Positions 15,590-24,745 are shown, counted from the stretch's first letter. The stretch is DNA of 64,000 nucleotides from an uncultured Roseburia sp. (GCA_900542495.1 UQNW01000005.1:95714-159713), one strand, 5' to 3'. Notes: generated from the sequence alone by a model not told the origin. Program-made: numbers and translations.

Positions 15590-17350
15590 ATCTTCCTTCG
15601 GCATCTTAATTGCAATATGCACATCATCCAACTGTTTCTGTTCAACAGTTGCAGGTGCGCCCATCATGATATCCATTGCATTTTTGTTCATTGGGAATGG
15701 AATGATCTCACGGATACTTTCCTCTCCACAGATGAGCATGATCATGCGGTCTACACCCGGAGCGATACCGGCATGTGGTGGCGCTCCATAACAGAATGCA
15801 TTGTACATGGCAGGGAATTTTGCTTTCACATCATCCTCGCCGAGTCCGACTAACTCAAAAGCTTTGATCATGATCTCAGGATCATGGTTACGAACTGCAC
15901 CGGAAGATAATTCCACACCATTACATACAAGGTCATACTGGTAAGCCAGGATATCTAATGGATCCTGATTATTTAATGCGTCCATTCCGCCCTGTGGCAT
16001 AGAGAATGGGTTATGACAGAATTCTAATTCTCCGGATTCCTCACCAATCTCATACATTGGGAAATCAACGATCCAGCAGAATTCGTAACAGTCTTTCTTC
16101 ATATGTTTCTCACTTGCTGCACCGAGAAGCTTACGGAGTACACCTGCTGTCTTCTGTGCTGCTAATTTTTTGCCTGCAGTCAGACCGACAAAATCACCCG
16201 GTTTTAATCCAAGGGCTGCGATCACTGCTTCTTTTCTGTCCTGTAAGAATTTTGCGATTCCTCCAACAAGTTCTCCGTTTTCATCTAATTTGAACCAAAA
16301 TGCTTTATTTGCAGTCTGAACTTCTACTTCTGCACAGATTCCGTCAATTACTTTTCTTGTGGCAGTAAATCCGTCAACTACGATTGCTTTTACAGTCTGT
16401 CCCTCAAATGGACCAAATCCACAGTCTGCCATAACTTCTGTTGCATCCTGTAATACAAGGTCAATACGAAGATCCGGCTTATCACTTCCATACTTATCCA
16501 TAGACTCCAAATATGGAATGCGGACAAATGGTGCTTTGGATGCTGTCTTGTATACACCATATTTTTCAAATACTGGTGGCAGTACTTCCTCAACAACGGA
16601 GAAAACATCTTCCTGAGAAGCAAATGCCATCTCCATATCCAACTGATAAAATTCTCCCGGAGAACGGTCTGCTCTCGCATCCTCATCACGGAAGCAAGGT
16701 GCGATCTGGAAATAACGGTCAATTCCGGATGCCATTAAAATCTGTTTGAACTGCTGTGGTGCCTGTGGCAGTGCATAAAATTTTCCCGGATGATTTCTTG
16801 CTGGAACAAGGTAATCTCTTGCTCCCTCCGGAGAAGAACAGGTAAGGATCGGTGTTGTGATCTCCATAAAATTCAAAGAATTCATCTTCTGGCGAAGTTC
16901 TGCAACAATCTTACTTCTTAAAACAATATTTCCTTTTACGGCTGGATTACGAAGATCCAGATAACGATATTTTAATCTTGTGTTCTCATCTGCATCTTTG
17001 GACTGATTGATTTCAAATGGAAGTGCATTGTAAATACATTTTCCTAAAATCTCAATCTTTTCCGGAACTACTTCAATCTCACCTGTTGCAAGATCTTTGT
17101 TCTTGCTGGAACGCTCTCTTACCACACCTGTGACAGAAATAGTAGACTCCTTATTTACACTGTCGATCACCTGCATCATCTCTTCGGTCTCGATCACAAC
17201 CTGCGTTGTGCCGTAGAAATCACGAAGGATCAGGAATCCAAGATTTTTACTTACTTTACGGATGTTCTCATACCATCCAACGATCGTTACGTTTTTTCCT
17301 GCATCAGAAAGACGTAACTCGTTACAATTATGAGTTCTTGACTGAATCAT
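15587..17350 (-). CDS. aspS: Bacterial-type aspartyl-tRNA synthetase
   Basis: Charges tRNA(Asp). 587 residues, with an N-terminal OB-fold (about 15-105), class II core and an inserted GAD domain (about 290-410), the standard bacterial form. Motif 2 reads FRDEDARADRSPGEFYQLD and motif 3 GIAPGVDRMIML. It is 79 bases downstream of hisS on the same strand, the usual hisS-aspS order. A second, archaeal-type AspRS is encoded at 764-2095; this one is likely the housekeeping tRNA(Asp) enzyme. Confidence 0.97.
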   Translation of the reverse strand: MIQSRTHNCNELRLSDAGKNVTIVGWYENIRKVSKNLGFLILRDFYGTTQVVIETEEMMQVIDSVNKESTISVTGVVRERSSKNKDLATGEIEVVPEKIEILGKCIYNALPFEINQSKDADENTRLKYRYLDLRNPAVKGNIVLRSKIVAELRQKMNSLNFMEITTPILTCSSPEGARDYLVPARNHPGKFYALPQAPQQFKQILMASGIDRYFQIAPCFRDEDARADRSPGEFYQLDMEMAFASQEDVFSVVEEVLPPVFEKYGVYKTASKAPFVRIPYLESMDKYGSDKPDLRIDLVLQDATEVMADCGFGPFEGQTVKAIVVDGFTATRKVIDGICAEVEVQTANKAFWFKLDENGELVGGIAKFLQDRKEAVIAALGLKPGDFVGLTAGKKLAAQKTAGVLRKLLGAASEKHMKKDCYEFCWIVDFPMYEIGEESGELEFCHNPFSMPQGGMDALNNQDPLDILAYQYDLVCNGVELSSGAVRNHDPEIMIKAFELVGLGEDDVKAKFPAMYNAFCYGAPPHAGIAPGVDRMIMLICGEESIREIIPFPMNKNAMDIMMGAPATVEQKQLDDVHIAIKMPKED

Positions 17351-17429
17351 TTTCTTAACTCCCTTTATTATTCATTTGACACTTTTTCTATCTTACACCA
17401 TGAAATGCGATTTTTCAACGTTTTCATTT

Positions 17430-18689
17430 TTAGTTATTGAAAAATTCCTCGATATCCTTATAGCCTTCCGCTGTAAGTTTTTCCTTCTGGAACTTTTTGT
17501 TCTTGTTCATGCGGACAACTAATACCTGTTTTCCTGCCTGGCGCTCCTCCTGCGCTTTTGCAATCACATTAACAAGCTTGTCTGCCGGATACCCCTTCTC
17601 GATGAGATATGCAACTTTCGGACGCTGCATCGGAACTGTAAATCCGCTCTCCATCAATAAGAGTACAATACGTTCAAAACCGATGGAAAATCCACATGCC
17701 GGTACATCCTGTCCTGTGAACTTGCCAACCATCTTATCGTAACGTCCGCCGCCTCCGCAGGCTGCGCCAAGCTCCGGCATTGCGATCTCAAAAATTGTTC
17801 CGGTATAATAACTCATTCCGCGAACCAGTGTCGGATCAAATACCAGTTTGAAATCTGCCTGCTTTGCAGCATTCACGCTATTAATGATCTCTAATAAGTT
17901 TTTCTCAACATCTTCCTCTGAAAATCCCTGCAGAGTCTTTGCAATGTAACGGATTCCTTCCACTCCGTTTCCTGCTGTTTCCACGCCTTTGAAAAGTCCA
18001 AGATATTTCTCTATGGATTCTTTTGCATAACCCTCTTTTTCAAGTTCTTCTGCGACACCCTCAAGACCAATCTTGTCCATTTTATCAAGGATGATAAATA
18101 CGGTATCATAATCTTCCTCTGCAAAACCGCTGAAAGCTGCCATTGCTTTTAAGATGCGTCTCTCATTGATACGGATCTCAAAATTTTTGAATCCAAGTTT
18201 TCCAATTGTTGTAGTAGTTGCAAGGATCAGTTCGATCTCTGCAAGGTTACTTGGCTCTCCGATAATATCAATGTCACACTGCATGAACTGACGGTAGCGT
18301 CCGCGCTGTGGTCTGTCTGCACGCCATACATTTCCCATCTGCAATGCTTTGAACGGAGAAGGCAGATCATTGGCATTGTTGGAATAATAACGAACCAATG
18401 GAACAGTAAGATCATAACGCATACCAAAATCCACTAAATCAGTCTCATCCTTTGCCTCTGCGATTTTTAACTTCTCGCCGCGCTTCATTACTTTAAAGAT
18501 CAGCTTCTCATTCTCTCCACCCTGTTTGCTGCTTAAGTTTGCAATATTCTCCATGCAAGGTGTCTCGATCTGTGTAAATCCGAAATTTCTATAGGTTTCT
18601 TTGATCACCTGCTGCACATAATCACGGATCTGCATTTCCTCTGGTAAAATATCTTTCATGCCGTTTACCGGCTTTTTGCTTAATGCCAT
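17430..18689 (-). CDS. hisS: Histidyl-tRNA synthetase
   Basis: Class II synthetase of 419 residues. Motifs: the start KPVNGMKDILPEEMQIRDYV, motif 2 with NVWRADRPQRGRYRQFMQCD, a histidine motif around RGMSYYTGTIFE and motif 3 ACGFSIGFERIVLLL. The C-terminal anticodon domain spans about 330-415. It heads hisS-aspS from a consensus promoter; no T-box is visible in its leader. Confidence 0.97.
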   Translation of the reverse strand: MALSKKPVNGMKDILPEEMQIRDYVQQVIKETYRNFGFTQIETPCMENIANLSSKQGGENEKLIFKVMKRGEKLKIAEAKDETDLVDFGMRYDLTVPLVRYYSNNANDLPSPFKALQMGNVWRADRPQRGRYRQFMQCDIDIIGEPSNLAEIELILATTTTIGKLGFKNFEIRINERRILKAMAAFSGFAEEDYDTVFIILDKMDKIGLEGVAEELEKEGYAKESIEKYLGLFKGVETAGNGVEGIRYIAKTLQGFSEEDVEKNLLEIINSVNAAKQADFKLVFDPTLVRGMSYYTGTIFEIAMPELGAACGGGGRYDKMVGKFTGQDVPACGFSIGFERIVLLLMESGFTVPMQRPKVAYLIEKGYPADKLVNVIAKAQEERQAGKQVLVVRMNKNKKFQKEKLTAEGYKDIEEFFNN

Positions 18690-18755
18690 GCGAATTCCTC
18701 CATTTTTATCTATCTTAGACCGCCAATATTTTACTGACGTTAGTTATCCTTGTCT

Positions 18756-18784
18756 ATTATACGGTTTGATATAACTCATGTCAA
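18756..18784 (-). promoter_or_regulatory. Consensus promoter of hisS-aspS
   Basis: Minus strand TTGACA (18784-18779), 17 bases, TATAAT (18761-18756): a perfect sigma-A match. Confidence 0.85.
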
Positions 18785-18804
18785 AGTATTTTGTATAAAT
18801 CAGT

Positions 18805-18945
18805 ACGCTTCCGGAACAAAGAGTTGCTTCGCAACTCTTTGTTCGCTGATGCGCGCAAGCTTTAGCTTGCATAATTCTTCTGCGCATCAGTCGCATCCTC
18901 TCGGAGCGTTTTTATTACATAGGAAGTAATTTCCTATGTAATAAA
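18805..18945. other. Multi-branched structured intergenic element
   Basis: A closing stem ACGCTTCCG (18805-18813) / CGGAGCGT (18902-18909) encloses two hairpins. One is a perfect 14-bp stem with a 3-base loop (18814-18844, GAACAAAGAGTTGC arm). The other pairs CTGATGCGC (18846-18854) with GCGCATCAG (18882-18890) and contains an inner GCAAGC/GCTTGC hairpin. A perfect 15-bp hairpin with a 5-base loop follows at 18911-18945 (arm TTTATTACATAGGAA). No ORF covers it. Such density is unlikely by chance and suggests a structured RNA, cruciform or palindromic repeat element. Confidence 0.7.
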
Positions 18946-18975
18946 AAAGAGCGGTACGCTGTGGTATCGCTCTTT
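18946..18975 (-). terminator. Terminator of the lipoprotein gene
   Basis: AAAGAGCG / CGCTCTTT stem with further GTA/TAC pairing in the loop. The minus strand continues into TTTTTTATTAC. Confidence 0.75.
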
Positions 18976-19000
18976 CATCAGTCTTTTCGGTTTTATATGC

Positions 19001-19390
19001 TTACTGCTTTTCAACAGAAATGACAGTTCCCTCGAATGGATCAACCTCTGATATTTCTCCTGTATAAGTAACCTTGACAGTATCTCCGTCAGCTACATTT
19101 TCGAGTCCTTCCGGTGCTGTCTCAAAGCTGAATGCATATGCTGCACCAGACTCATCTGTGATAACAAACATGAAATCTTTGATCTCATCAATTGTTCCTG
19201 TGATCGTCTGCTCCTCTCCCTGATCTGCTGTGTTCTGTACACCTTCTGTCTGCTCTGTACTCTCTGCTGCCTGTGATTCAGAAACCGCCGGTGAAGAAGT
19301 CTCTCCTGCATTATCCGTCTTAGCACCACATCCTGCTGCAAGTGATAATGTTAATAAACCTGTCAATAATAACGCATATCTTTTTTTCAT
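19001..19390 (-). CDS. Small secreted lipoprotein, unknown
   Basis: The start at 19390 (MKKRYALLLTGLLTLSLAAG) gives a type II signal peptide with lipobox LAAGC (lipidated Cys near residue 21). A Ser/Thr/Glu/Gln-rich linker of about 45 residues follows, then a compact domain of about 65 residues (ITGTIDEIKDFMFVITDESG to VISVEKQ) that looks OB-like. 129 residues. GGAG lies 12 bases before the ATG. An upstream ATG at 19468 would bury the signal peptide. Function unknown; probably anchored on the outer face of the membrane. Confidence 0.75.
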   Translation of the reverse strand: MKKRYALLLTGLLTLSLAAGCGAKTDNAGETSSPAVSESQAAESTEQTEGVQNTADQGEEQTITGTIDEIKDFMFVITDESGAAYAFSFETAPEGLENVADGDTVKVTYTGEISEVDPFEGTVISVEKQ

Positions 19391-19675
19391 AATAATTGAT
19401 ATCTCCTTTTCTTCTCTGCTGGCTCTTCTTTTGTTGTCTGCCAGATTTTTCTTTTGAACAGGTATCACTATAACACATAATTTTAAAGCATTCTTTAAGA
19501 TTTATGGAAGAATATCTTTTTCATTTTTTAATTTATCATAAATACCGTTGCACTTCTGCTGCATTTAAGGTTTTTACGTTGCATCCGAAGTCCAAAGGAC
19601 TTCTCATAATATCGAATAACTTCATTTCAGTAAATAATGTATCTTCCACACTGGAACATGGTACAATTTGAAATC
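19391..19675. other. Gap with weak structure at the edge of the pglZ island
   Basis: AT-rich and without a supported gene. A small perfect hairpin (GAAGTCC TTT GGACTTC) lies near 19600, just past the pglZ stop, with no strong T-run. This may be the left boundary of the accessory island ending at pglZ. Confidence 0.4.
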
Positions 19676-22162
19676 TTATAAATCAAACCCAAAGTTATCC
19701 GAAAAAGCCAAGTCCATGATCACCTCATGCCGGAACACTTCTGCATCATTGCTCTCATCATAGGCAACCAGATAATACTTTCTGTCCTTGTCATATTTCT
19801 TATTCTTAAATGTGAAACGCATACGAAATATTCGCTTCTGCACATCTTCTTCACGCTTGTCTGCAATATAGATATTCTCATTGGAAATCTTCTCATTGTT
19901 ATCCGAGATAAAATACAGCTTGTAATCTGCTTTCTTTACCACATCGCTGACCGGATCAGACTGGATGAAATCGAGGCTTGTGATAAGATTCGTGATCTTC
20001 TGAACTAAGCTCACTAGCATGATCTGTGCAGGTCTTGTCTCTACCGCACCCTTGTCCATCTTAATATCGAGTACCGGAATGAGCATTTCCTGTGGTGATG
20101 AACCACCATGCACATAGTTTAATCCTGCTCCACCCGGAACAGCGAAAACATTGGTGCTGCAGGAGTAAGAAATAATCTTATCATCCTCACTGCCAAGCAT
20201 ATATCCCAGACCGATATTGCAGACACCCTGCTCATTGATTGGCTCTTTGGATACGATATATCTTCTTTTCACAAGACGGTTTGCATCACTCATGCCGCCA
20301 ATCTTATCACTGGCTGTTACTTTATCCCTCTTGTAGATAAAACCATGGTCTGCTGTCACGATAAAACGGTATGTATTTGCACTGGTTGAAATCTTCTGAA
20401 TCAGCTTTGCAATCTCATCTACTGCTTTCTCACAGGCATTAAAAACTTCATCTTCCTCATGTTCTCCGGTATTATCAATCTGATCATGGTACACATAGAT
20501 AACAGACTGTGCGGTGAACACATCACGAAGCTCCATACCTTTTAAGTTCTTTATATCATCAAACTGTACACATTTGCTCTCCGGCTCATAAGACTGCAAT
20601 ACTGCTTGTCTGGCAGCAAGGTCAATCGCATACTTTCCATCTACTACCTCTCTGAAATCGTCTGTCAGCTCCAGTGTCTTGTGTGGCAACAATGCTTCCA
20701 TGCCAAGCCTTGTGTATGAAGGTAATACACTGAGCATAGGCTGTAAGATAGCACTGCACTTCGGATTGTCCATCATTCTTTCATAGAGCTGTCTGCCGAC
20801 CTCATATCGCATCGCATCAGATATGATGACAACCGTTCTCACATTGGTACTCCGTACAAATTTGCTGAAGAAATTACGCTGCAACGGTATCCGTTTCATA
20901 GCATCTTCCTCTAGCAGTCCCTCATTCCACTTTGGAAGCAGTTTTCCGAGGTATTCATTTGTATAAATATTCTCTACAAGGTCACGAAGTTCCTCAAACT
21001 CTGAGGTATTTTCCAATTTATCATAATTCAGATAGAACACTCTGTAATGGTTGTCTATCAGGCAATCACTTGACACATACGCATCAATAATCTTCTGAAA
21101 ACCATTCGGTGCTTCATATCTTGCGTTATTTACAATCCAGTATGCACTATCCAACATTTCATAGATAAAGGCAAACTTACTGCCAAAGTGCATTTTCGCA
21201 CGAATACCGCACAAATCATAGATACTGTGTCCATCCAGTTTTGCCAGACAGTCCTCTGCCCGAAGCCTGCCGACAATCCAGCGTATCAGAAGTACATCCA
21301 CGCAGGCAAAAGAATCACAGTCTACCAGAGTTTCTACTTCATATTTGCCAAGTTCTTCCGATGCATTCAGACGATCTGCAACATATTGTGACAGCTCATC
21401 ATATTTCTCACGATACAAAATATTGTTCATCAGGTTGTCCAGAAATGCGATAATATTACCGGATTTATAAGAAATAAACTTCTTCCAGCTCTTTGGCATT
21501 TCTGCATCAATATAGCGGTCTGCATAGGTTACAAACATGGTAATGACCAGTTTTTCCAAGTTCGGAGCGTCAATAGAAAAGCCAAATTGCTGCTCGCATA
21601 ACTTCCAAAAATCGCCCTCTATATCATACTTGGCAAATTCTGCCAGATATTTGTTGTCTGTCAGGCTGTCCTCCGTGACCAGCACACGGATCACTTCATC
21701 AAAAGAATTGGTTCTCGTTCTGCACACAGCACTCATGATGTCTGTCAAAATGTTTTCCTCATTAAAATTCTCTATCTCAAGGTCATAGAAACGCTTCAAA
21801 CGGTCTTTGTGACCAAAGAACTTGATATGCTTTTCAATCACCGGCTTATATTTCTCGTCAATGCCCAAATCTACCGATAAAAGTGATGCCCTGTCCGCAT
21901 AAAAACGCTTGGAATAAAGCATGGTGTCCTCCAGATGATTTTCTGTAACCGGAGGTTTCGGAAACGGAGCATATATCAGGTAATTGGTTGTGGTATCCTC
22001 TTTTTCAAGGAAGTATTTTGTATAAAACTGGTTATCTTTCGTCAGCTTGTAGACCTTGGCATTTTCCAGTTCCATGCTGTCAATATCATTTATTTTTTTA
22101 TCTTCATCACCTAAGACAGCCTGAATGTCAGCTTTGGTAGTAATTATTCGTGGATTACCCAT
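19676..22162 (-). CDS. pglZ: PglZ-domain phosphatase, BREX type 1-like, altered N-terminus
   Basis: Alkaline-phosphatase-superfamily protein of 828 residues, similar to BREX-1 PglZ type A, a core component of BREX phage defence. Motifs: ISDAMRYE (446-454), SYTRLGMEA (482-490, probable nucleophile region) and TADHGF (603-608, metal ligands). From residue about 28 (DSMELENAKVYKLTKDN) it follows the family. The first 27 residues (MGNPRIITTKADI...) do not look like the usual opening with an IVFWYD-type segment, suggesting truncation or a recombination joint. It overlaps the AlbA_2 gene by 19 bases. No brxA, brxB, brxC, pglX or brxL is in the window, so complete BREX is not present locally. Confidence 0.85.
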   Translation of the reverse strand: MGNPRIITTKADIQAVLGDEDKKINDIDSMELENAKVYKLTKDNQFYTKYFLEKEDTTTNYLIYAPFPKPPVTENHLEDTMLYSKRFYADRASLLSVDLGIDEKYKPVIEKHIKFFGHKDRLKRFYDLEIENFNEENILTDIMSAVCRTRTNSFDEVIRVLVTEDSLTDNKYLAEFAKYDIEGDFWKLCEQQFGFSIDAPNLEKLVITMFVTYADRYIDAEMPKSWKKFISYKSGNIIAFLDNLMNNILYREKYDELSQYVADRLNASEELGKYEVETLVDCDSFACVDVLLIRWIVGRLRAEDCLAKLDGHSIYDLCGIRAKMHFGSKFAFIYEMLDSAYWIVNNARYEAPNGFQKIIDAYVSSDCLIDNHYRVFYLNYDKLENTSEFEELRDLVENIYTNEYLGKLLPKWNEGLLEEDAMKRIPLQRNFFSKFVRSTNVRTVVIISDAMRYEVGRQLYERMMDNPKCSAILQPMLSVLPSYTRLGMEALLPHKTLELTDDFREVVDGKYAIDLAARQAVLQSYEPESKCVQFDDIKNLKGMELRDVFTAQSVIYVYHDQIDNTGEHEEDEVFNACEKAVDEIAKLIQKISTSANTYRFIVTADHGFIYKRDKVTASDKIGGMSDANRLVKRRYIVSKEPINEQGVCNIGLGYMLGSEDDKIISYSCSTNVFAVPGGAGLNYVHGGSSPQEMLIPVLDIKMDKGAVETRPAQIMLVSLVQKITNLITSLDFIQSDPVSDVVKKADYKLYFISDNNEKISNENIYIADKREEDVQKRIFRMRFTFKNKKYDKDRKYYLVAYDESNDAEVFRHEVIMDLAFSDNFGFDL

Positions 22163-23565
22163 TTACCTTTCTTAGAAGAACCGCTATGCTCCACGATACC
22201 ATCTTTCTTTAATTTATTGACATGATACCGAACCCCACCAACAGAAAGTCCTAGTTGTTGAGCAATCAGCTTTACCGTAATAGCTGGCTGTTCTCTCATG
22301 AGCCTAAGTATCCTCTCAACAGTTTCTGTGCTAGTTTTAATGTTAGTTTCTATGTCAGTGCTGGTTTCCCTGTTAGTTTCTGTGTCAGTATCTCTTTTCC
22401 GATACATATTTACTCTGAAATCACCATCAAAGTCAATCAGCTCCGGCTTCGGTAATCCATACTCCTCACAGGTTTCAAATAACCTCGGTATTCCGGTTCC
22501 CCATTTTTCAATAATTTTCATGTATGCAAAAGCTCTTGCGATTGCAGGATTTCTCGGTCTTGAGTAGCCTTCCATCATTTTTGCAATCGTAACATTATTC
22601 AGAAGCATTCCCGGAGAAGTAATCTCTAATCTATCATCAAACAAAGCCACTTGTATATTTCCCGGCTCAAGGTAGCTACGATGTGCCACGGCATTTGCAA
22701 TCAGCTCACGAATACTGTCCGTAGGTAGTTCATACACATCCTGTCTGTACATTCCCTTTATCGTCATACCCATGTTGATTTTTTCAAGGACATACTGATA
22801 TGCTGCTTCCATTTGTTCCTGAATGGAGCCTTCAAATTCCCTACGGTCTACAAAATGTGCTCGATTGGTTCCCTTGAATACGCCACACTGAATAACAGGC
22901 TGTCCCCACATTCGTCCGGTCAAAAGTGCATACGCATTGGTCGGATAAACTTCTCCGCCTTCCTCTTTCAGAACACCCCATGAAATCAGTACATTCTTTG
23001 TAACATCCTTAATCTTTGCCTTTTCGCTGTCCTGCCATGTATTTCTTATGGCAGTTTCCTTCATGCTCTTACAAAGCTCCTCAATTTCACTATCCGTTAG
23101 TTTCATATTCTGGCATATTTCGCTGTCATAATAGCGGTTCTTGCCTTCCAGCATCAACTCTCTTAGCATATAATCTTCTACATGTCTGGTTGTGCCTGCT
23201 ACACGCACATAAGTACCCTCAAACATCCCCTGTGATTTGATATAATACGGACGCTCTGCACCCGGAAATACCTCAACCACAATCACAGTCTTATCCTTAA
23301 CCGTCTGCATTGCTACGTCCGGTCTGATTGCAGGCTCACAGGAATCAGAGATTGCATTGGTAATGGCATCCATCGTCTTATAGATGTTATCTACATCCAT
23401 TCCCATAATTTCCAAGGTCTTATCGTCTATTCCGAAAACAATCCTACCACCTCTGCCATTGGCAAAAGCTACCACTGTTTTCATATATTTTTCGCTTTTT
23501 TCTGGTACAGCCACTTTGTACTCTACATTTTTTGATTCGCCGGAAAACAGCGTATCTTCTGCCAT
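22144..23565 (-). CDS. AlbA_2 / ATPase / winged-helix protein (Schlafen-like regulator)
   Basis: 473 residues. AlbA_2 (Schlafen-like) domain at about 10-125 (ESKNVEYKVAV, VAFANGRGGRIVFGID), a HATPase_c_4-type region at about 280-385 (IRELIANAVAHRSY, DRLEITSPGML), a Thr-rich repeat linker at 391-415 and a winged helix at 416-470 (AQQLGLSVGGVRYHVNKLKK). Such proteins are called transcriptional regulators and are frequent beside BREX and other defence genes. The gene is 24 bases after the HEPN-motif gene and overlaps pglZ, so the three are probably co-transcribed. The actual role (regulator or effector) is open. Confidence 0.85.
   Translation of the reverse strand: MAEDTLFSGESKNVEYKVAVPEKSEKYMKTVVAFANGRGGRIVFGIDDKTLEIMGMDVDNIYKTMDAITNAISDSCEPAIRPDVAMQTVKDKTVIVVEVFPGAERPYYIKSQGMFEGTYVRVAGTTRHVEDYMLRELMLEGKNRYYDSEICQNMKLTDSEIEELCKSMKETAIRNTWQDSEKAKIKDVTKNVLISWGVLKEEGGEVYPTNAYALLTGRMWGQPVIQCGVFKGTNRAHFVDRREFEGSIQEQMEAAYQYVLEKINMGMTIKGMYRQDVYELPTDSIRELIANAVAHRSYLEPGNIQVALFDDRLEITSPGMLLNNVTIAKMMEGYSRPRNPAIARAFAYMKIIEKWGTGIPRLFETCEEYGLPKPELIDFDGDFRVNMYRKRDTDTETNRETSTDIETNIKTSTETVERILRLMREQPAITVKLIAQQLGLSVGGVRYHVNKLKKDGIVEHSGSSKKGKWVIHE
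22341..22389. repeat. In-frame 30-bp repeat in the AlbA_2 protein linker
   Basis: TGTTAGTTTCTATGTCAGT (22341-22359) recurs with one change at 22371-22389. The 30-base period encodes 10-residue units (DTETNRETST, DIETNIKTST) in frame. Unit gain or loss would change linker length without a frameshift. Confidence 0.6.
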
Positions 23566-23589
23566 ATTGCTACCTCCTGCTTTTGGGTT

Positions 23590-24552
23590 CTACGGTAAAA
23601 TCCTATACGGTGCAAAACTGTTATTCATAACAGCCGTCCATTTATTTACTGTTCTTTGAATTTCATCGTTATAACCATCTATCATTTTCAATATTATTAT
23701 TCGGTACATCAGACCAAATTTATGTAAATATAAGCCTGCCTGCTCACCTTGCACGGCATTTTTTTGTTTACTTATATGGTCAATTTTGTTTCTAAGGTTT
23801 GTCCCTTTCCTTGCAATCTTTGTTTTTGACTCTCCAGCAAAAATGTCTTTACCATATTGTTTCATAATTGCATACAGTTTATCAAACAGGAAAACTTTTT
23901 TGTTTGGAACCGTTTTTTTCATCGGTGCACCACATTTACTACAAGTATTTTTGTAAGTTATGTATGGCTGTGCCTTTAAGGTGATTTCTCCATTACTTGC
24001 CAGTTCATTTACTAAAGATTCAAACACCTCTAAAATCAAAGACATCCTTACATCAACAGTTAAATCATTTACAAAAAGTGCATTCAAAAAGGCTTGGTGT
24101 CTAAGAAATGCTTTCTTGATGACTTTCTGCGATTTCAAAAACAATTTCTTATATGTTTGATCATCAAAATCCATTGGAAGCATAACATATTGCTTATTGC
24201 TGTGTGTGTAATTGAGGAATACTTTTCTGTATTTTTCTATACACTCCGCACCATCTACTTTGAAGGATGTAAGCATGAAAAAGATTCCTTCATACAAATT
24301 CTCAAATCTTAAAATCTCCATAAGGAGACTATACACACTGTCCAACGAAACATTGCCATCAGCTATAATTTTAACAGTTTTTCTATTAACAATTTGTTCT
24401 ATCTCAATTTTGTATTTCGTTCCAGCTCGCCTTATTTGAATTTCATTTGTTCTATTACATCCTAATAATTTTGCAACTTGAGAAGGATCATCACCTGTAT
24501 ATTCTCCCACAGCTATACACTCTTTACATACCTGATCATCAAAATTATCCAT
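23590..24552 (-). CDS. HEPN-motif protein with two CxxC pairs, putative defence RNase
   Basis: 320 residues, no close family recalled. CKEC at 9-12 and CSKC at 204-207 could bind zinc. RNKIDH at 254-259 fits the HEPN RNase motif (Arg, four residues, His) inside a helical C-terminal region (LRNKIDHISKQKN... LYLHKFGLMYRIIILKM). The layout recalls ApeA-type abortive-infection HEPN proteins, but that is a resemblance only. It is the first gene of a three-gene run with the AlbA_2 protein and PglZ. AT-rich relative to the core genes. If active, the HEPN site would cut RNA on phage sensing (inference). Confidence 0.55.
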   Translation of the reverse strand: MDNFDDQVCKECIAVGEYTGDDPSQVAKLLGCNRTNEIQIRRAGTKYKIEIEQIVNRKTVKIIADGNVSLDSVYSLLMEILRFENLYEGIFFMLTSFKVDGAECIEKYRKVFLNYTHSNKQYVMLPMDFDDQTYKKLFLKSQKVIKKAFLRHQAFLNALFVNDLTVDVRMSLILEVFESLVNELASNGEITLKAQPYITYKNTCSKCGAPMKKTVPNKKVFLFDKLYAIMKQYGKDIFAGESKTKIARKGTNLRNKIDHISKQKNAVQGEQAGLYLHKFGLMYRIIILKMIDGYNDEIQRTVNKWTAVMNNSFAPYRILP

Positions 24553-24607
24553 TATGCCGCCTTCCTGTTATAAGTATCTATTTCTCCTTTGCCATAATAT
24601 TCTTAGT

Positions 24608-24656
24608 AGGCGTTTGCGAAACGCCAAACACCGCATAAATACGGTGTTTTTTTGTT
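24608..24656. terminator. Hairpin and plus-strand terminator upstream of the transposase relic
   Basis: GGCGTTT GCG AAACGCC hairpin followed by ACACCG / CGGTGT stem and TTTTTTT on the plus strand. It lies upstream of the HEPN gene and insulates it from upstream plus-strand transcription. It may be part of an old insertion-sequence end. Confidence 0.5.
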
Positions 24657-24745
24657 GTTAAAACAAAATATCTCCTCAAGGTTTATGGTAAAATAGAGTT
24701 GTCTAGAAACTATTAACCAATCCACCTTAAAGGAGATCTACTCAT

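Noticed and set aside
18690..18810. T-box before hisS
   Set aside because: No GGTGGTACCGCG-type element and the leader from the promoter is only about 65 bases.
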